Positions 1 to 8,048 of a stretch of 64,000 bases of DNA are shown piece by piece. Positions within the stretch are counted from its first letter, which is position 1. Each line of letters opens with the position of its first letter. The stretch spans positions 1 to 64,000 of the forward strand of contig CBDUEV010000008.1 of assembly GCA_965366365.1 (NCBI GenBank), read 5' to 3'. The translations under genes were made by a program, and so were the position numbers. A model generated the notes under the pieces. That model was not told the DNA's origin. It saw nothing but the letters and a program-made list of their open reading frames with translations, and did no database searches. This DNA is from CBDUEV01 sp965366365. GTDB taxonomy: Bacteria > Actinomycetota > Acidimicrobiia > Spongiisociales > JAENVV01.

Positions 1-30
1 GATCTCCTGATCTGAGCATTCCCTGGCACC

Positions 31-96
31 CGATCAGGGCAACCGATCAGGGCAATCGATCTGGGCCCTCGGGCTGGGCAATCGGCCTGCCGCAAT
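31..96. repeat. Degenerate 13-bp tandem repeat
   Basis: About five head-to-tail units of 13-14 bp follow one another: CGATCAGGGCAAC, CGATCAGGGCAAT, then three diverged units that keep the GGGC or CGGC core and the CAAT end. The array stops about 25 bp before the promoter of the first aminotransferase gene. Similar short arrays with a GGGC/GCCC core lie in four other gaps of this window. Confidence 0.8.
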
Positions 97-121
97 CAGT
101 CTGCACGGCGGCGTCGCAGGG

Positions 122-127
122 CTAACC
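122..127 (+). promoter_or_regulatory. Possible -10 box of the first aminotransferase
   Basis: TAACCT lies 30 nt before the chosen ATG at 158, which would give a leader of roughly 24 nt. No convincing -35 box is visible because the tandem repeat array lies upstream. Confidence 0.4.
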
Positions 128-157
128 TTGCGGCCACACGCCACCTTACGAGGAGCC

Positions 158-1348
158 ATGAGCCGGATCTCACGTCGAATCGGTGCCATCGAACCATCCG
201 CCACCCTGGCCATCACCAGCAAGGCCAAGGAGATGCGGGCCCAGGGATTACCGGTGATCGGGTTCGGGGCCGGTGAGCCCGATTTTCCCACACCGGCAAC
301 CATCGTCGAGGCAGCGGTCACTGCTGCCCGAGATCCCAAGAACCACAAATACTCGGCGGCTGCCGGTCTCCCCGAGCTGAGGGAAGGGATCGCTCAGAAG
401 ACAGCCCGGGATTCCCACTACGACATCACCGCCGACCAGGTACTCGTCACCAACGGTGGAAAGATGGCTGTCTACGAAGCCTTCGCCGCCCTCCTCGACC
501 CGGGCGACGAGGTGCTCATGCCTTCGCCTTACTGGGTCACCTACCCCGAGGCGATTCGGTTGGCGGGCGGCGTCCCTGTGGTGGTGCCGACCGACCTCTC
601 CACAGGTTTCCGCGTCCGGGTCGAAGACCTCGAGCGAGCCGTGACCGATCGCACCAAGATCCTCCTCTTCGTCTCGCCCTCCAACCCCACCGGCGCGGTC
701 TATCCGCCGGCCGAAGTCGCCGAGATCGGCCGCTGGGCAAACGAGAAGGGCCTCTGGGTCATCACCGACGAGATCTACGAACATCTCGTGTACGGAGACG
801 CCCAGTTCTCCTCGATGCCCGTTCAGGTACCCGATCTGGCGGACCGATGCGTGATCGTCAACGGCGTTGCCAAGACCTATGCCATGACGGGTTGGCGGGT
901 GGGATGGATGATCGGCCCCAAGGACGTCGTCAAGGCGGCAGCCAACCTCCAGTCCCACGCCACTTCCAACGTCGCCAACGTCTGCCAGCTCGCCGCCCTG
1001 GCAGCGGTATCCGGCTCGCTGAGCCCGGTCGAGGAGATGCGCAAAGCCTTCGACCGCCGTCGAAAGACAATGGTCGGCCTGCTCGAACAGATTCCCGGAG
1101 TCTCGGTGCTCGAACCGGAAGGGGCCTTCTATGCGTTCCCATCCTTCGAGTCTGTTCTCGGTCGACCCATCGGAGGGGTGACCTCGACGACCACCCTCGA
1201 ACTCGCCGCGGTGATCCTCGACCAGGCACAGGTCGCCGTCGTGCCGGGTGAAGCCTTCGGCGCCCCCGGCTACATGCGCCTCTCCTACGCGCTGGGCGAT
1301 GACGACCTGACCGAAGGAGTGACGCGCATCGCCAAGCTTCTCTCCTGA
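158..1348 (+). CDS. aspC: PLP-dependent aminotransferase, aspartate aminotransferase family
   Basis: This 396-residue fold-type I aminotransferase probably moves the amino group between aspartate and 2-oxoglutarate in the cytoplasm. The N-terminal RIGAIEPSAT segment, the SNPTG motif (N175), D204 and Y207 for PLP, and the Schiff-base lysine K239 in AKTYAMTGWR are all present. The length is normal for the AspB/AspC group. The ATG at 158 matches the family N-terminus and follows AGGAG, although the gap is only 2 nt; an in-frame TTG at 128 is less likely. Substrate choice within the family (Asp, aromatic or prephenate) cannot be fixed by eye. Confidence 0.88.
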   Translation: MSRISRRIGAIEPSATLAITSKAKEMRAQGLPVIGFGAGEPDFPTPATIVEAAVTAARDPKNHKYSAAAGLPELREGIAQKTARDSHYDITADQVLVTNGGKMAVYEAFAALLDPGDEVLMPSPYWVTYPEAIRLAGGVPVVVPTDLSTGFRVRVEDLERAVTDRTKILLFVSPSNPTGAVYPPAEVAEIGRWANEKGLWVITDEIYEHLVYGDAQFSSMPVQVPDLADRCVIVNGVAKTYAMTGWRVGWMIGPKDVVKAAANLQSHATSNVANVCQLAALAAVSGSLSPVEEMRKAFDRRRKTMVGLLEQIPGVSVLEPEGAFYAFPSFESVLGRPIGGVTSTTTLELAAVILDQAQVAVVPGEAFGAPGYMRLSYALGDDDLTEGVTRIAKLLS

Positions 1349-1385
1349 ATCCATCCGGGTCAACTGGTGACGACCGGTCGTGGCA

Positions 1386-1415
1386 TTGTGGCCCGGAACG
1401 GATGCTCGGTACACT
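1386..1415 (+). promoter_or_regulatory. Possible promoter of the MDR dehydrogenase
   Basis: TTGTGG (1386-1391) and TACACT (1410-1415) are 18 nt apart and lie just before a good ribosome binding site for the TTG start at 1441. The -10 box resembles those of several other genes here; the -35 box is weak. Confidence 0.4.
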
Positions 1416-1440
1416 CGCCGCCACAGAGGAGGGTCTCGCA

Positions 1441-2523
1441 TTGGCGGTGAGTGGATCGACTGCACGGGCAATGATCCTGGTGGAACCTCACCGGTTCACA
1501 CCGACGAATCTGCCGGTCGCCGACATCGAGGCGGGCGGGTGGCTCGCCGTTGAGGCCACCGGAATCTCGGGTGTCGAAGTTCAGGCGTGGCAGGGCGCGA
1601 GCCGAAGGGTCAAGTACCCCATCATCCTCGGACACGAGGTGGTCGGCCGGATCGCACAAGCCGTTTCTCACATCGACCATCCGATCGGGACGCGAGTGGT
1701 GGTGGAGTCCTCCATCCGGTGCGGGACCTGCCGACGGTGCCTCAACCAGCTCTCCTCCTGCACGCTCCGGAGACCGGTGAACGCCTACGGTCAGCTTCCC
1801 TCGACCGAACCTCCCGGACTCTGGGGAGGGCTGGCCGAATACATGTACCTCGATCCGGGATCCCGGCTCCACGTTCTCGACGATGGGATCCCGGCCGTGG
1901 TCGGCACCTTCGCCCACTCGCTGGCGGCGGGGTTCTGTTGGGCGGTCGAACTCCCCCGGCTGGCCGCAGGTGAGAACCTCCTCATACTCGGCCCCGGACC
2001 GAGAGGGCTGTCGGCATTGATCGCAGCCAAAGCGGCCGGCGCTGGATGGGTGGGTGTGAGCGGACTCGCCCACGACGCCGATCGGCTCGCACTCGCCTCC
2101 GAACTCGGGGCGGACATGACCGTCTTCGCCGATCAAGAAGACGTGGCCGGGGCCGTGGCCGACAGCTTGGGAGGTCGACCCGACATCGTCCTCGATGTGA
2201 CCAACAACGACACGGAGGCCATCCTCGTCGCCCTCGACCTCGTTCGGGCGGGGGGTCGAGTCGTACTGGCCTCGACCAAAGGCACCCGAGCCGTCAACCA
2301 GCTCTTCTCCGACGTGATCGTCCTGAAGGAACTGACGATTCTGGGCGCCTTCGGAGCCTCGTCTGCCGGCTATCACTGGGCCACCCGCCAGTTGGCCGCC
2401 GACCCTCGGCTCGACACGATGGTGTCCCACGAGTTCCCTCTCGACGAGGCAGAACGGGCCATTCAGGCCACGGCCGGTGATCTCGGGCGCGACGAGTTGA
2501 TCTCCGTGGCAGTGACCTTCTGA
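1441..2523 (+). CDS. Zinc-type medium-chain dehydrogenase/reductase-like protein
   Basis: The 360-residue protein has the MDR layout: a GroES-like N-terminal domain with GHE (H65, E66), four cysteines C94, C97, C100 and C107 for a structural zinc, and a Rossmann domain with GPGPRG. It should be a cytoplasmic NAD(P)-dependent alcohol, polyol or threonine-type dehydrogenase; the substrate is unknown. The TTG start at 1441 is chosen because AGAGGAGGG precedes it by about 7 nt; an ATG at 1402 lacks this. The usual catalytic-zinc cysteine in the GICG motif is serine here (S43), so catalysis may differ or be lost. It lies 92 nt after the aminotransferase on the same strand. Confidence 0.8.
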   Translation: MAVSGSTARAMILVEPHRFTPTNLPVADIEAGGWLAVEATGISGVEVQAWQGASRRVKYPIILGHEVVGRIAQAVSHIDHPIGTRVVVESSIRCGTCRRCLNQLSSCTLRRPVNAYGQLPSTEPPGLWGGLAEYMYLDPGSRLHVLDDGIPAVVGTFAHSLAAGFCWAVELPRLAAGENLLILGPGPRGLSALIAAKAAGAGWVGVSGLAHDADRLALASELGADMTVFADQEDVAGAVADSLGGRPDIVLDVTNNDTEAILVALDLVRAGGRVVLASTKGTRAVNQLFSDVIVLKELTILGAFGASSAGYHWATRQLAADPRLDTMVSHEFPLDEAERAIQATAGDLGRDELISVAVTF

Positions 2524-2529
2524 CGGTCG

Positions 2530-3330
2530 TCAGGCTTCGCCGTTGCGCGGGTCGGCGAGACCCAGCGTCTCGGCTCGGTTCTCCGTCAAACGCCGGCCAA
2601 CCTCGGTGTACCAGTCCGCCTCTGGAACCGGCCAACTCCAGTGCCGAATCCCGTGGTGCGCCCCGACCATGGCACCAACGAAGAAGCCGAAATGCGCGCT
2701 GGCGGTAGAGGCGTCCCGCACCACCCCGTCTGCGCCCGCCCTGTCGTCATGCGTCGCGAGTTTGGCGGTGTGGAGCACCGCCCGGATCGGCGCAGCCGAC
2801 AGCAGACTCACATGCCCCTCACGGTCGAAGGCGTGCCAGCCGTCGTGGATGGCCCGCCCCAGCTCGGACTCGCGGGCATGCTCGTGCATCCTCACCGTCT
2901 CGATGACCGCATGCCACACATCGAGGTGCCGCTGACCGTAGGTCCAGGCAGCAACCGCTCCACCAACCGTCAGTGCAGCAGCGATGGTCTCGGGCGTGGC
3001 CAGCTGGAGCGAGCCCAGCCGACCGACCACGTCGACGAGAGCCGCGGCATCGCGGCGATACCAGAGACCCAGGGGGATGGCACCTGCACTGAGAGACACA
3101 TCGACCGGATGCCCGAGGTGAATCGCCCTGGGTCGTGCATGAAGGGCCGAATCGATTTCCGCCGTCATCCGCTCTGGGTCGGCCTCACCGTGCTGGAGGA
3201 GGTGATAGGCCACGGACCTCATGGCTGCGAGATGGGCGCTGGACAGAGCCCGCTCCTCTGCGCTGGACCGGACGCGCTGTACAGCCGCCTCACCGGCGGC
3301 AGCCCCGAGGAGGGTTCCTGCGCCCTGCAT
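2530..3330 (-). CDS. Degenerate ADP-ribosylglycohydrolase-like protein
   Basis: This all-alpha protein of about 266 residues resembles ADP-ribosylglycohydrolase (DraG/ARH) proteins in outline: GAGTLLGAAAGEA near the start, GAIPLGLW in the middle, and a C-terminal GFFVGAMVGAHHG block followed by a WPVPE segment. The metal-binding aspartates of true family members (GDA near the N-terminus and GGDTDT near the C-terminus) are replaced by GEA and ASTA, so hydrolysis by the usual two-metal mechanism is unlikely. The ATG at 3330 is preferred because it starts at the conserved block and follows AGGA; the frame stays open to 3465. It is divergent from the lipid kinase gene. Family assignment is by eye. 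Confidence 0.55.
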   Translation of the reverse strand: MQGAGTLLGAAAGEAAVQRVRSSAEERALSSAHLAAMRSVAYHLLQHGEADPERMTAEIDSALHARPRAIHLGHPVDVSLSAGAIPLGLWYRRDAAALVDVVGRLGSLQLATPETIAAALTVGGAVAAWTYGQRHLDVWHAVIETVRMHEHARESELGRAIHDGWHAFDREGHVSLLSAAPIRAVLHTAKLATHDDRAGADGVVRDASTASAHFGFFVGAMVGAHHGIRHWSWPVPEADWYTEVGRRLTENRAETLGLADPRNGEA

Positions 3331-3393
3331 ACATCTGTCCTGGTGTGGAGTGGCGCCAGCATAGGCCGGGATTCGGCGATACGCAGGGGCCAC

Positions 3394-3399
3394 TAGCCT
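3394..3399 (+). promoter_or_regulatory. -10 box for a leaderless lipid kinase mRNA
   Basis: TAGCCT ends 6 nt before the ATG at 3406 and no Shine-Dalgarno sequence is present, so transcription should begin at or next to the start codon. Confidence 0.6.
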
Positions 3400-3405
3400 G
3401 CCGGT

Positions 3406-4383
3406 ATGCCCCGGCTCCACCTTCTCGCCAACCCTGCAGCATCGGGTTTCACCGGCGGTCTCCACCGAGATGTGATGACCGTTCTGCGACAGGGCTACAA
3501 GGTAGAGGCCATCTGGCCGACCGACACCGACGACGCCGTCCGGCTAGCCCGGGAGGCCGTCGCGGACCGGGTCGACGTCATCGTGGCGATGGGCGGTGAC
3601 GGCATCGTCCACCATGTCGCCAACACGCTGGCAGGGACCTCCAGTGCACTGGGGATCATCCCGGCCGGCACCACGAACGTCCTGGCCGACATCCTCCACA
3701 TCCCGACCCGCCCGATCGATGCCGCCTACTACCTGCTCAAGGCGAACCGGCCGCAGCCCGTCTCCATCGTCTCGATCTCAATGGACGGGGCCGCACCGAT
3801 CTATGCGACCTTCGCGGCCGGCATCGGCCTGGATGCCGAGGTCGTGGAGTCTGCCGAGAAACGCCCGGCTCGCAAGACACATTTCGGCTGGCTGCACTAC
3901 GGTCGATCGACCCTCGACGTCGTCTTGCGGCGTTTCCGCAGTCGGCTCCCCAACCTACGCGTCGACGCCGGCGAGCAGAAGTTCGACGCGGTCACGCTCC
4001 TCGTTCAGGCTCACTGGCCCTACTCCTACTTCGGCAAGGTGCCGTTGAGTTTCTCGGACCGTGCGCCGGAGGGAGTCCACGTCGCCATCTTCGAAACGCT
4101 CCCGCTGCACCGCGTCGCCAACGTCGGGGTGCGGGTCTTGTCCGGACGCCGGCTCGGGAAGGCCCGGGGTGTCCACGTCTTGGAGGACATCGCCTGCCTC
4201 ACGGTCGTGGCCGAACCGTCGGCGCTCGTCCAGGCGGATGGCGAGCTGCTCGGAACCGCCGGCCATATCGAACTCAAGGCGGTGCACGACGGGTTGAGGG
4301 TGATGGCCCCCGCCTTCACGCCCGAACCCAAGCCGGTGCGGACCCGTCGGAGTCTCCGGCGCGCCATCGAGCATCGCCGCTAG
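3406..4383 (+). CDS. Diacylglycerol kinase family lipid kinase (YegS/BmrU type)
   Basis: The 325-residue protein carries the DAG-kinase catalytic domain: an N-terminal NPAASG segment, the nucleotide-binding GGDG motif at residues 63-66, and PAGTTN. The C-terminal half has the beta-sandwich seen in YegS, DgkB and sphingosine-kinase-like proteins. It would phosphorylate a lipid such as diacylglycerol with ATP at the inner membrane face; the true lipid substrate cannot be read from sequence. The basic C-terminal tail may help membrane contact. It is preceded by a TAGCCT box and is convergent with the IF-2B-family gene, with only 8 nt between them. Confidence 0.87.
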   Translation: MPRLHLLANPAASGFTGGLHRDVMTVLRQGYKVEAIWPTDTDDAVRLAREAVADRVDVIVAMGGDGIVHHVANTLAGTSSALGIIPAGTTNVLADILHIPTRPIDAAYYLLKANRPQPVSIVSISMDGAAPIYATFAAGIGLDAEVVESAEKRPARKTHFGWLHYGRSTLDVVLRRFRSRLPNLRVDAGEQKFDAVTLLVQAHWPYSYFGKVPLSFSDRAPEGVHVAIFETLPLHRVANVGVRVLSGRRLGKARGVHVLEDIACLTVVAEPSALVQADGELLGTAGHIELKAVHDGLRVMAPAFTPEPKPVRTRRSLRRAIEHRR

Positions 4384-4391
4384 CTCGCTCC

Positions 4392-5264
4392 TCAGCGAAG
4401 ACGGCGAGCGACGGGACGCTCAGTGGCCAGTCGCGAGAGCTCTCCTGGGGCAAGACTTCCGTTCTCGGTCACCACGGAAGTGAACCAGGAAAGGGGCACG
4501 ACCTCGGCGAGTCCACCCACCCCTGGGCCGCTGGCCGCCGATAGCCGAATCGCCCGTTCGAACAACTCTTGAGGCAAGACTTTGTCCTCCGAGGCGACGA
4601 TGTGAACCGGCACCGAGTAGTCGGAGGCGGCCTCGGCCAGCGCGCACGTTCCCACCTTGTTGATCGCCCTGCCTGGACCGATCGCGTCGGCGCCAACCAG
4701 CAGAAGATCCATCCCGGCGATGAGCTCGATGGCCTCGTCATCGGCGAGCAACTCCACCTCGAAGCCGGCCTCGGCGAGTTCGGAGGCGAGTTCGCGACCC
4801 TCGCCCATTGGCAACGCCTCGGTGCAGACCACCCGGAAATCGCGGTCCTTGAAGGCCAGGTCCAGAACCGCCCGGACCGAGGAGGACGACGAGTGAACCA
4901 TCACCGTTGCCCCCGGGGCGATGAGGGCCGCACCCTGCCGGGCCACCTGTCCCATCGTCTGCTCGAGGCGCCGGACGGTCTCCAAAGTGAGAAGTTCAAC
5001 GGCGTCGGGACCGTCGTCGGCAGCCAACGAAACCGCATTCTGGAGATTGGCCACCGGGGCGACCGTGGGGTGACTGGCCGCCAGGAAGTCGACCGCGTCG
5101 AGGACGGCGGCGGGAAAGGCGTCGGGATCGTAGTGGGTGACTCCCGCCAGGAGGGCGCCGACCGCATGGGCCGAACGTCCGCCCAGTGTGGTCGCGCTCG
5201 ACAGCCGATCATCGGCTACTGCCGTCAACTGTTTCCAGGTTTGCCACTGCCGCCACTGCGTCAT
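4392..5264 (-). CDS. IF-2B-family protein (eIF-2B alpha / sugar isomerase fold)
   Basis: The 290-residue protein has the conserved C-terminal pattern of the family: HSSSSSV, LLVGADAI, NKVGTCALA and VPVHIVASEDK. Family members include eIF-2B regulatory subunits, methylthioribose-1-phosphate isomerase (MtnA) and ribose-1,5-bisphosphate isomerase. In bacteria a sugar-phosphate isomerase role is more likely than translation control. It lacks the length of MtnA (about 350 residues), so it is closer to the short ribose-bisphosphate-isomerase-like group. GAGG lies 4 nt before the ATG. A strong hairpin at 5316-5355 separates it from the upstream operon. The exact substrate is unknown. Confidence 0.75.
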   Translation of the reverse strand: MTQWRQWQTWKQLTAVADDRLSSATTLGGRSAHAVGALLAGVTHYDPDAFPAAVLDAVDFLAASHPTVAPVANLQNAVSLAADDGPDAVELLTLETVRRLEQTMGQVARQGAALIAPGATVMVHSSSSSVRAVLDLAFKDRDFRVVCTEALPMGEGRELASELAEAGFEVELLADDEAIELIAGMDLLLVGADAIGPGRAINKVGTCALAEAASDYSVPVHIVASEDKVLPQELFERAIRLSAASGPGVGGLAEVVPLSWFTSVVTENGSLAPGELSRLATERPVARRLR

Positions 5265-5315
5265 GCTGCCTCACCGATGCACCCCTCACTCGGCTGAGCA
5301 AGGCGTTCAGAAAAG

Positions 5316-5355
5316 GATAGAGGCTCCGGTAAGGGGGGCAACCGGAGCCTCTATC
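5316..5355 (-). terminator. Perfect 15-bp hairpin, terminator of the GTPase-MscS operon
   Basis: GATAGAGGCTCCGGT (5316-5330) pairs fully with 5341-5355 around a 10-nt loop. On the minus strand it is followed by CTTTTCTG, which fits an intrinsic terminator for transcripts coming from the MscS gene, whose stop is about 210 nt upstream. A read-through transcript would reach the IF-2B-family gene, so an attenuator role is also possible. Confidence 0.7.
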
Positions 5356-5409
5356 AGAAGGCAGAGGAGTCGTATGTGCGAAATCGATGCCAGGGAAAGT
5401 CTCGTTTCC

Positions 5410-5510
5410 GCAACTCGCTCTGCTTCAGGACGTGAATGAACACATCCAATGTAAGTGAACTATACAACAAACCGTGCATATATGGAAGGGGTTCCAAGGG
5501 TTTTTTTACC
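5410..5510. other. AT-rich gap with promoter-like box and small terminator
   Basis: This part of the 304-bp gap between the IF-2B and MscS genes is much richer in A and T than its surroundings. On the plus strand it holds TATACA near 5461 and, 20 nt further, a 5-bp hairpin TGGAA-GGGG-TTCCA (5483-5496) followed by AGGG and seven T (5501-5507). That arrangement could make a very short plus-strand RNA or could just be the 3' region of the minus-strand operon. No convincing protein gene lies in the gap. Confidence 0.35.
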
Positions 5511-5568
5511 GATTTCCCAAATTCTGCCGGAGGCGAGGAAGGCCCAGGTCGGAGGCCCAAGGGGGCTC

Positions 5569-6432
5569 TCAGCCACCGTCCGGCGGGCCATCGGTGAGAG
5601 CGGCGGGGCCGTGGATCGTCAGCTGAGGGAACGGAATCTCGATCTTCTCCGTGGTGAGACGATTCTTGATCCTGCGCAGCGCCTCTCGCTTGACCACCCA
5701 TCGATCGTCGGGACGGGTGGTCAGGACCGCCCGCAAGACGACAGCCGAGTCACCGAGTCGTTCCACCCCGAGGATCTCGGGAGGTTCGTACATCTTGTCC
5801 ACCCACTCGGCGCCTTCGGCGAAGCGGGCCAGTTCATCGCCGAACACCTCGAGAGCTCGGTCGACATCGGCGCCGTACGCCACACCGACATCGATCACCA
5901 GTCGGGAGAACTCCTGGGTGTAGTTGGAGGCAACATCGATCGTGCCGTTGGGGATGTAGTGCACCACTCCGTCGAGGTCACGGAGGACCGTGACCCTGAG
6001 TCGAATGTCCTCGACCTTCCCGGACACGCCGGCCACCTTCACGACATCGCCGATGTGGAACTGGTCCTCGGCGACGATGAAGAAGCCGGCGATCACGTCG
6101 GCCACCAATCCCTGGGCGCCGAACCCGATGGCGACCCCCACGACGGAGCCGACGGCCAGGAAGGGAGTGATCGGAACTCCCCAAATGGCCGCGATGGTCA
6201 GCAGCACCGTGACCACCAACGCCACCAGCACCACCCGTCGTGTCAGCACCCAGACCGTCTCGGCGCGTGCCTTCCGTTCGTCGGAATGCACCGTGCCGTC
6301 ATCCTTCATCATGCGTTCGATGGCGGCCGGGCCGGCTCGCCGGAAGAGTTGCCAGCCGGCGACCGCGAGCAGAAGCATGACGAGCGTCTTGATGACGCCC
6401 TCGACGGATACGGCTGCCCAGAAATCGGCCAT
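5569..6432 (-). CDS. mscS: MscS-family mechanosensitive ion channel
   Basis: The 287-residue protein has three predicted membrane helices (about residues 13-30, 65-84 and 90-120). The third, with VGVAIGFGAQGLVADVIAGFF, is the glycine/alanine-rich pore helix of small MscS channels, and it is followed by the beta domain (GDVVKVAGVSGKVEDI, YIPNG). It should open under membrane tension and release solutes at the inner membrane. It starts 2 nt after the stop of the upstream GTPase gene with AGAGGAA before the ATG, so it is the third gene of the GTPase operon. This links the GTPases to membrane stress by context. Confidence 0.9.
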   Translation of the reverse strand: MADFWAAVSVEGVIKTLVMLLLAVAGWQLFRRAGPAAIERMMKDDGTVHSDERKARAETVWVLTRRVVLVALVVTVLLTIAAIWGVPITPFLAVGSVVGVAIGFGAQGLVADVIAGFFIVAEDQFHIGDVVKVAGVSGKVEDIRLRVTVLRDLDGVVHYIPNGTIDVASNYTQEFSRLVIDVGVAYGADVDRALEVFGDELARFAEGAEWVDKMYEPPEILGVERLGDSAVVLRAVLTTRPDDRWVVKREALRRIKNRLTTEKIEIPFPQLTIHGPAALTDGPPDGG

Positions 6433-6434
6433 GT

Positions 6435-8048
6435 TCAGTTCCTCTTTTCCAGAATCTCTTCGTATTCGGCAGCCTGAAGGGCTACCTGGGCGAGGGCTCC
6501 CTCGAGTTCCGCTCTCGATCGGAGCAGTGACCGGAGCGGGGTACCCACCGCTCGGCTCAAGGCATTGCCCATGCTCTCCGAGAGGTCCGCACGGTAGGCC
6601 GTCGCCAGCAACCTACCTTGACGCCGTCCGCTCACGTCGACCAAACGGGAGAGCAGGAGGCCGATCAGCAAGGCGCCCAGCATCAGCATGAGCGGCCAGG
6701 GCCAGGATCCGCGCTCGATGGACGTCGGGACCGCCCACGCCCACACCGCCCCAGCCACGAAGGCGGCCGCCAGCACCCACTTCACCCACCGGACCGCCGT
6801 CCACCAGCCGAGCACGGGGGGCTCGAGATCGATCTCGGATCGATGCCTGGCCAGTTCGACGGCCCGCACCACCCCTTCCTCCAGGGTCGAATCATCGAAT
6901 CTCTCCCTCAGGACGCGACCAAACGGACCCCCGGCTGCGAAGGCGAGGTCCCCCACGAATCCGTCCAGCTTCGCCTGCGCCGCCTCCAATCCGGGCCGGT
7001 TCTGCCACGCCTCGGTCGATTTCTCGAGAGCCGCCTGTTCGGGCACCAAGCCGAGGACGCGGCCGAGCACCGTCGCCCGAGCGGCCACCAGCACCGAACC
7101 GAGGGGTCCGCAGGCGGCGCGTTCGGCCACGGCCGAGCCCTCCCGTTCGGCAACGGCATGAAGGTCCGGACCTGCCACGAGGTCGAGCAACATGTTGGAC
7201 ACCTGATCCCGTGTCTCCGCCCATCGCTCGTCATAGCCCAGCGAGGCTCCATGCCGGAGCCCAGCCAGTCGAGCAACCTCCCTGCCCGCTTCCTTGATAT
7301 CGGTGACGAGCTTGGCGATGGCTGCATTCTTGGTGGCCAGCCGGTCGCGGACCAACGACATGAGGTGCCCCACGCCCTCGACCTGGCCGCCCGGAGGGTC
7401 GGCGGCCACCGGAATGACGATCGGCTTGTGAATCCCGTCGTCGGCGAGACGGCGTTCGAAATCGAACAGGATCGCCTGAAGCTCATTCGGCTGGAGCCGA
7501 TCGATCTGATTGACGACGAACATGAACTGGTCGGCGTATCCGGCCAGCGGTTGCAGGTACTCGTGGTGCAGGATGCGGTCGTTGTACTTCTCGGGGTCGA
7601 CGACCCACAGCACCGCGTCGACACGGGGAAGGAGCCGCTCGAAGGTCTCTCGGTGGGTGCCCACCACCGAGTCCGTGTCCGGCATGTCGATGATCACGTA
7701 CGGAGTCGGCTGGTCGTGGCCGACGCGATCGAAGATCTCCATGTCGTCGAGAAGGCGCACGAGACCGGGTTCGGGTTGCGAGGGTATCCAGGCGAGTGGT
7801 TGCGAGGTGGTGGGACGGATGTGGCCCGCTTTGGCCACCTCTTCGCCTGCGATGGCGTTCAGCAGGCTCGACTTCCCAGAACCGGTGCCACCGGCCAGCG
7901 CCACCACGATCGACTCGCCGAGGAAACCGATGCGCCGGCGGGCGTGTCGAGCCGCTTCCGCGGGGCCGGCCAGATCGGCCGGATCGACCACCTCGGAGGC
8001 GCGTCCCACGGCGAGATCGAGGCTATCGAGCAGCCGGTCAAGTTCCAT
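6435..8048 (-). CDS. Dynamin-like / YfjP-type membrane GTPase (second of a pair)
   Basis: The 537-residue protein has a P-loop GGTGSGKS at residues 53-60, a G2-like RPTTS, a G3 motif DMPDTD at 121-126 and a G4-like NQID. After a helical middle region, two closely spaced membrane helices follow (about 415-465), then a basic and helical tail. This is the plan of bacterial dynamin-like and IniA/YfjP-type GTPases, which bend, fuse or protect the inner membrane. Its start overlaps the stop of the first GTPase gene by 11 nt, a sign of coupled translation and a possible heteromer. Its stop lies 2 nt from the MscS start. Confidence 0.8.
   Translation of the reverse strand: MELDRLLDSLDLAVGRASEVVDPADLAGPAEAARHARRRIGFLGESIVVALAGGTGSGKSSLLNAIAGEEVAKAGHIRPTTSQPLAWIPSQPEPGLVRLLDDMEIFDRVGHDQPTPYVIIDMPDTDSVVGTHRETFERLLPRVDAVLWVVDPEKYNDRILHHEYLQPLAGYADQFMFVVNQIDRLQPNELQAILFDFERRLADDGIHKPIVIPVAADPPGGQVEGVGHLMSLVRDRLATKNAAIAKLVTDIKEAGREVARLAGLRHGASLGYDERWAETRDQVSNMLLDLVAGPDLHAVAEREGSAVAERAACGPLGSVLVAARATVLGRVLGLVPEQAALEKSTEAWQNRPGLEAAQAKLDGFVGDLAFAAGGPFGRVLRERFDDSTLEEGVVRAVELARHRSEIDLEPPVLGWWTAVRWVKWVLAAAFVAGAVWAWAVPTSIERGSWPWPLMLMLGALLIGLLLSRLVDVSGRRQGRLLATAYRADLSESMGNALSRAVGTPLRSLLRSRAELEGALAQVALQAAEYEEILEKRN

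Noticed and set aside
248..1471. Long open frame on the minus strand across the aminotransferase gene
   Set aside because: It mirrors the coding frame of the aminotransferase; its product has no domain and high-GC coding DNA often leaves the opposite frame open.
5455..6477. Plus-strand frame opposite the MscS gene
   Set aside because: The product is rich in His/Asp/Gly without a recognisable fold; the minus strand gives a clear MscS protein.
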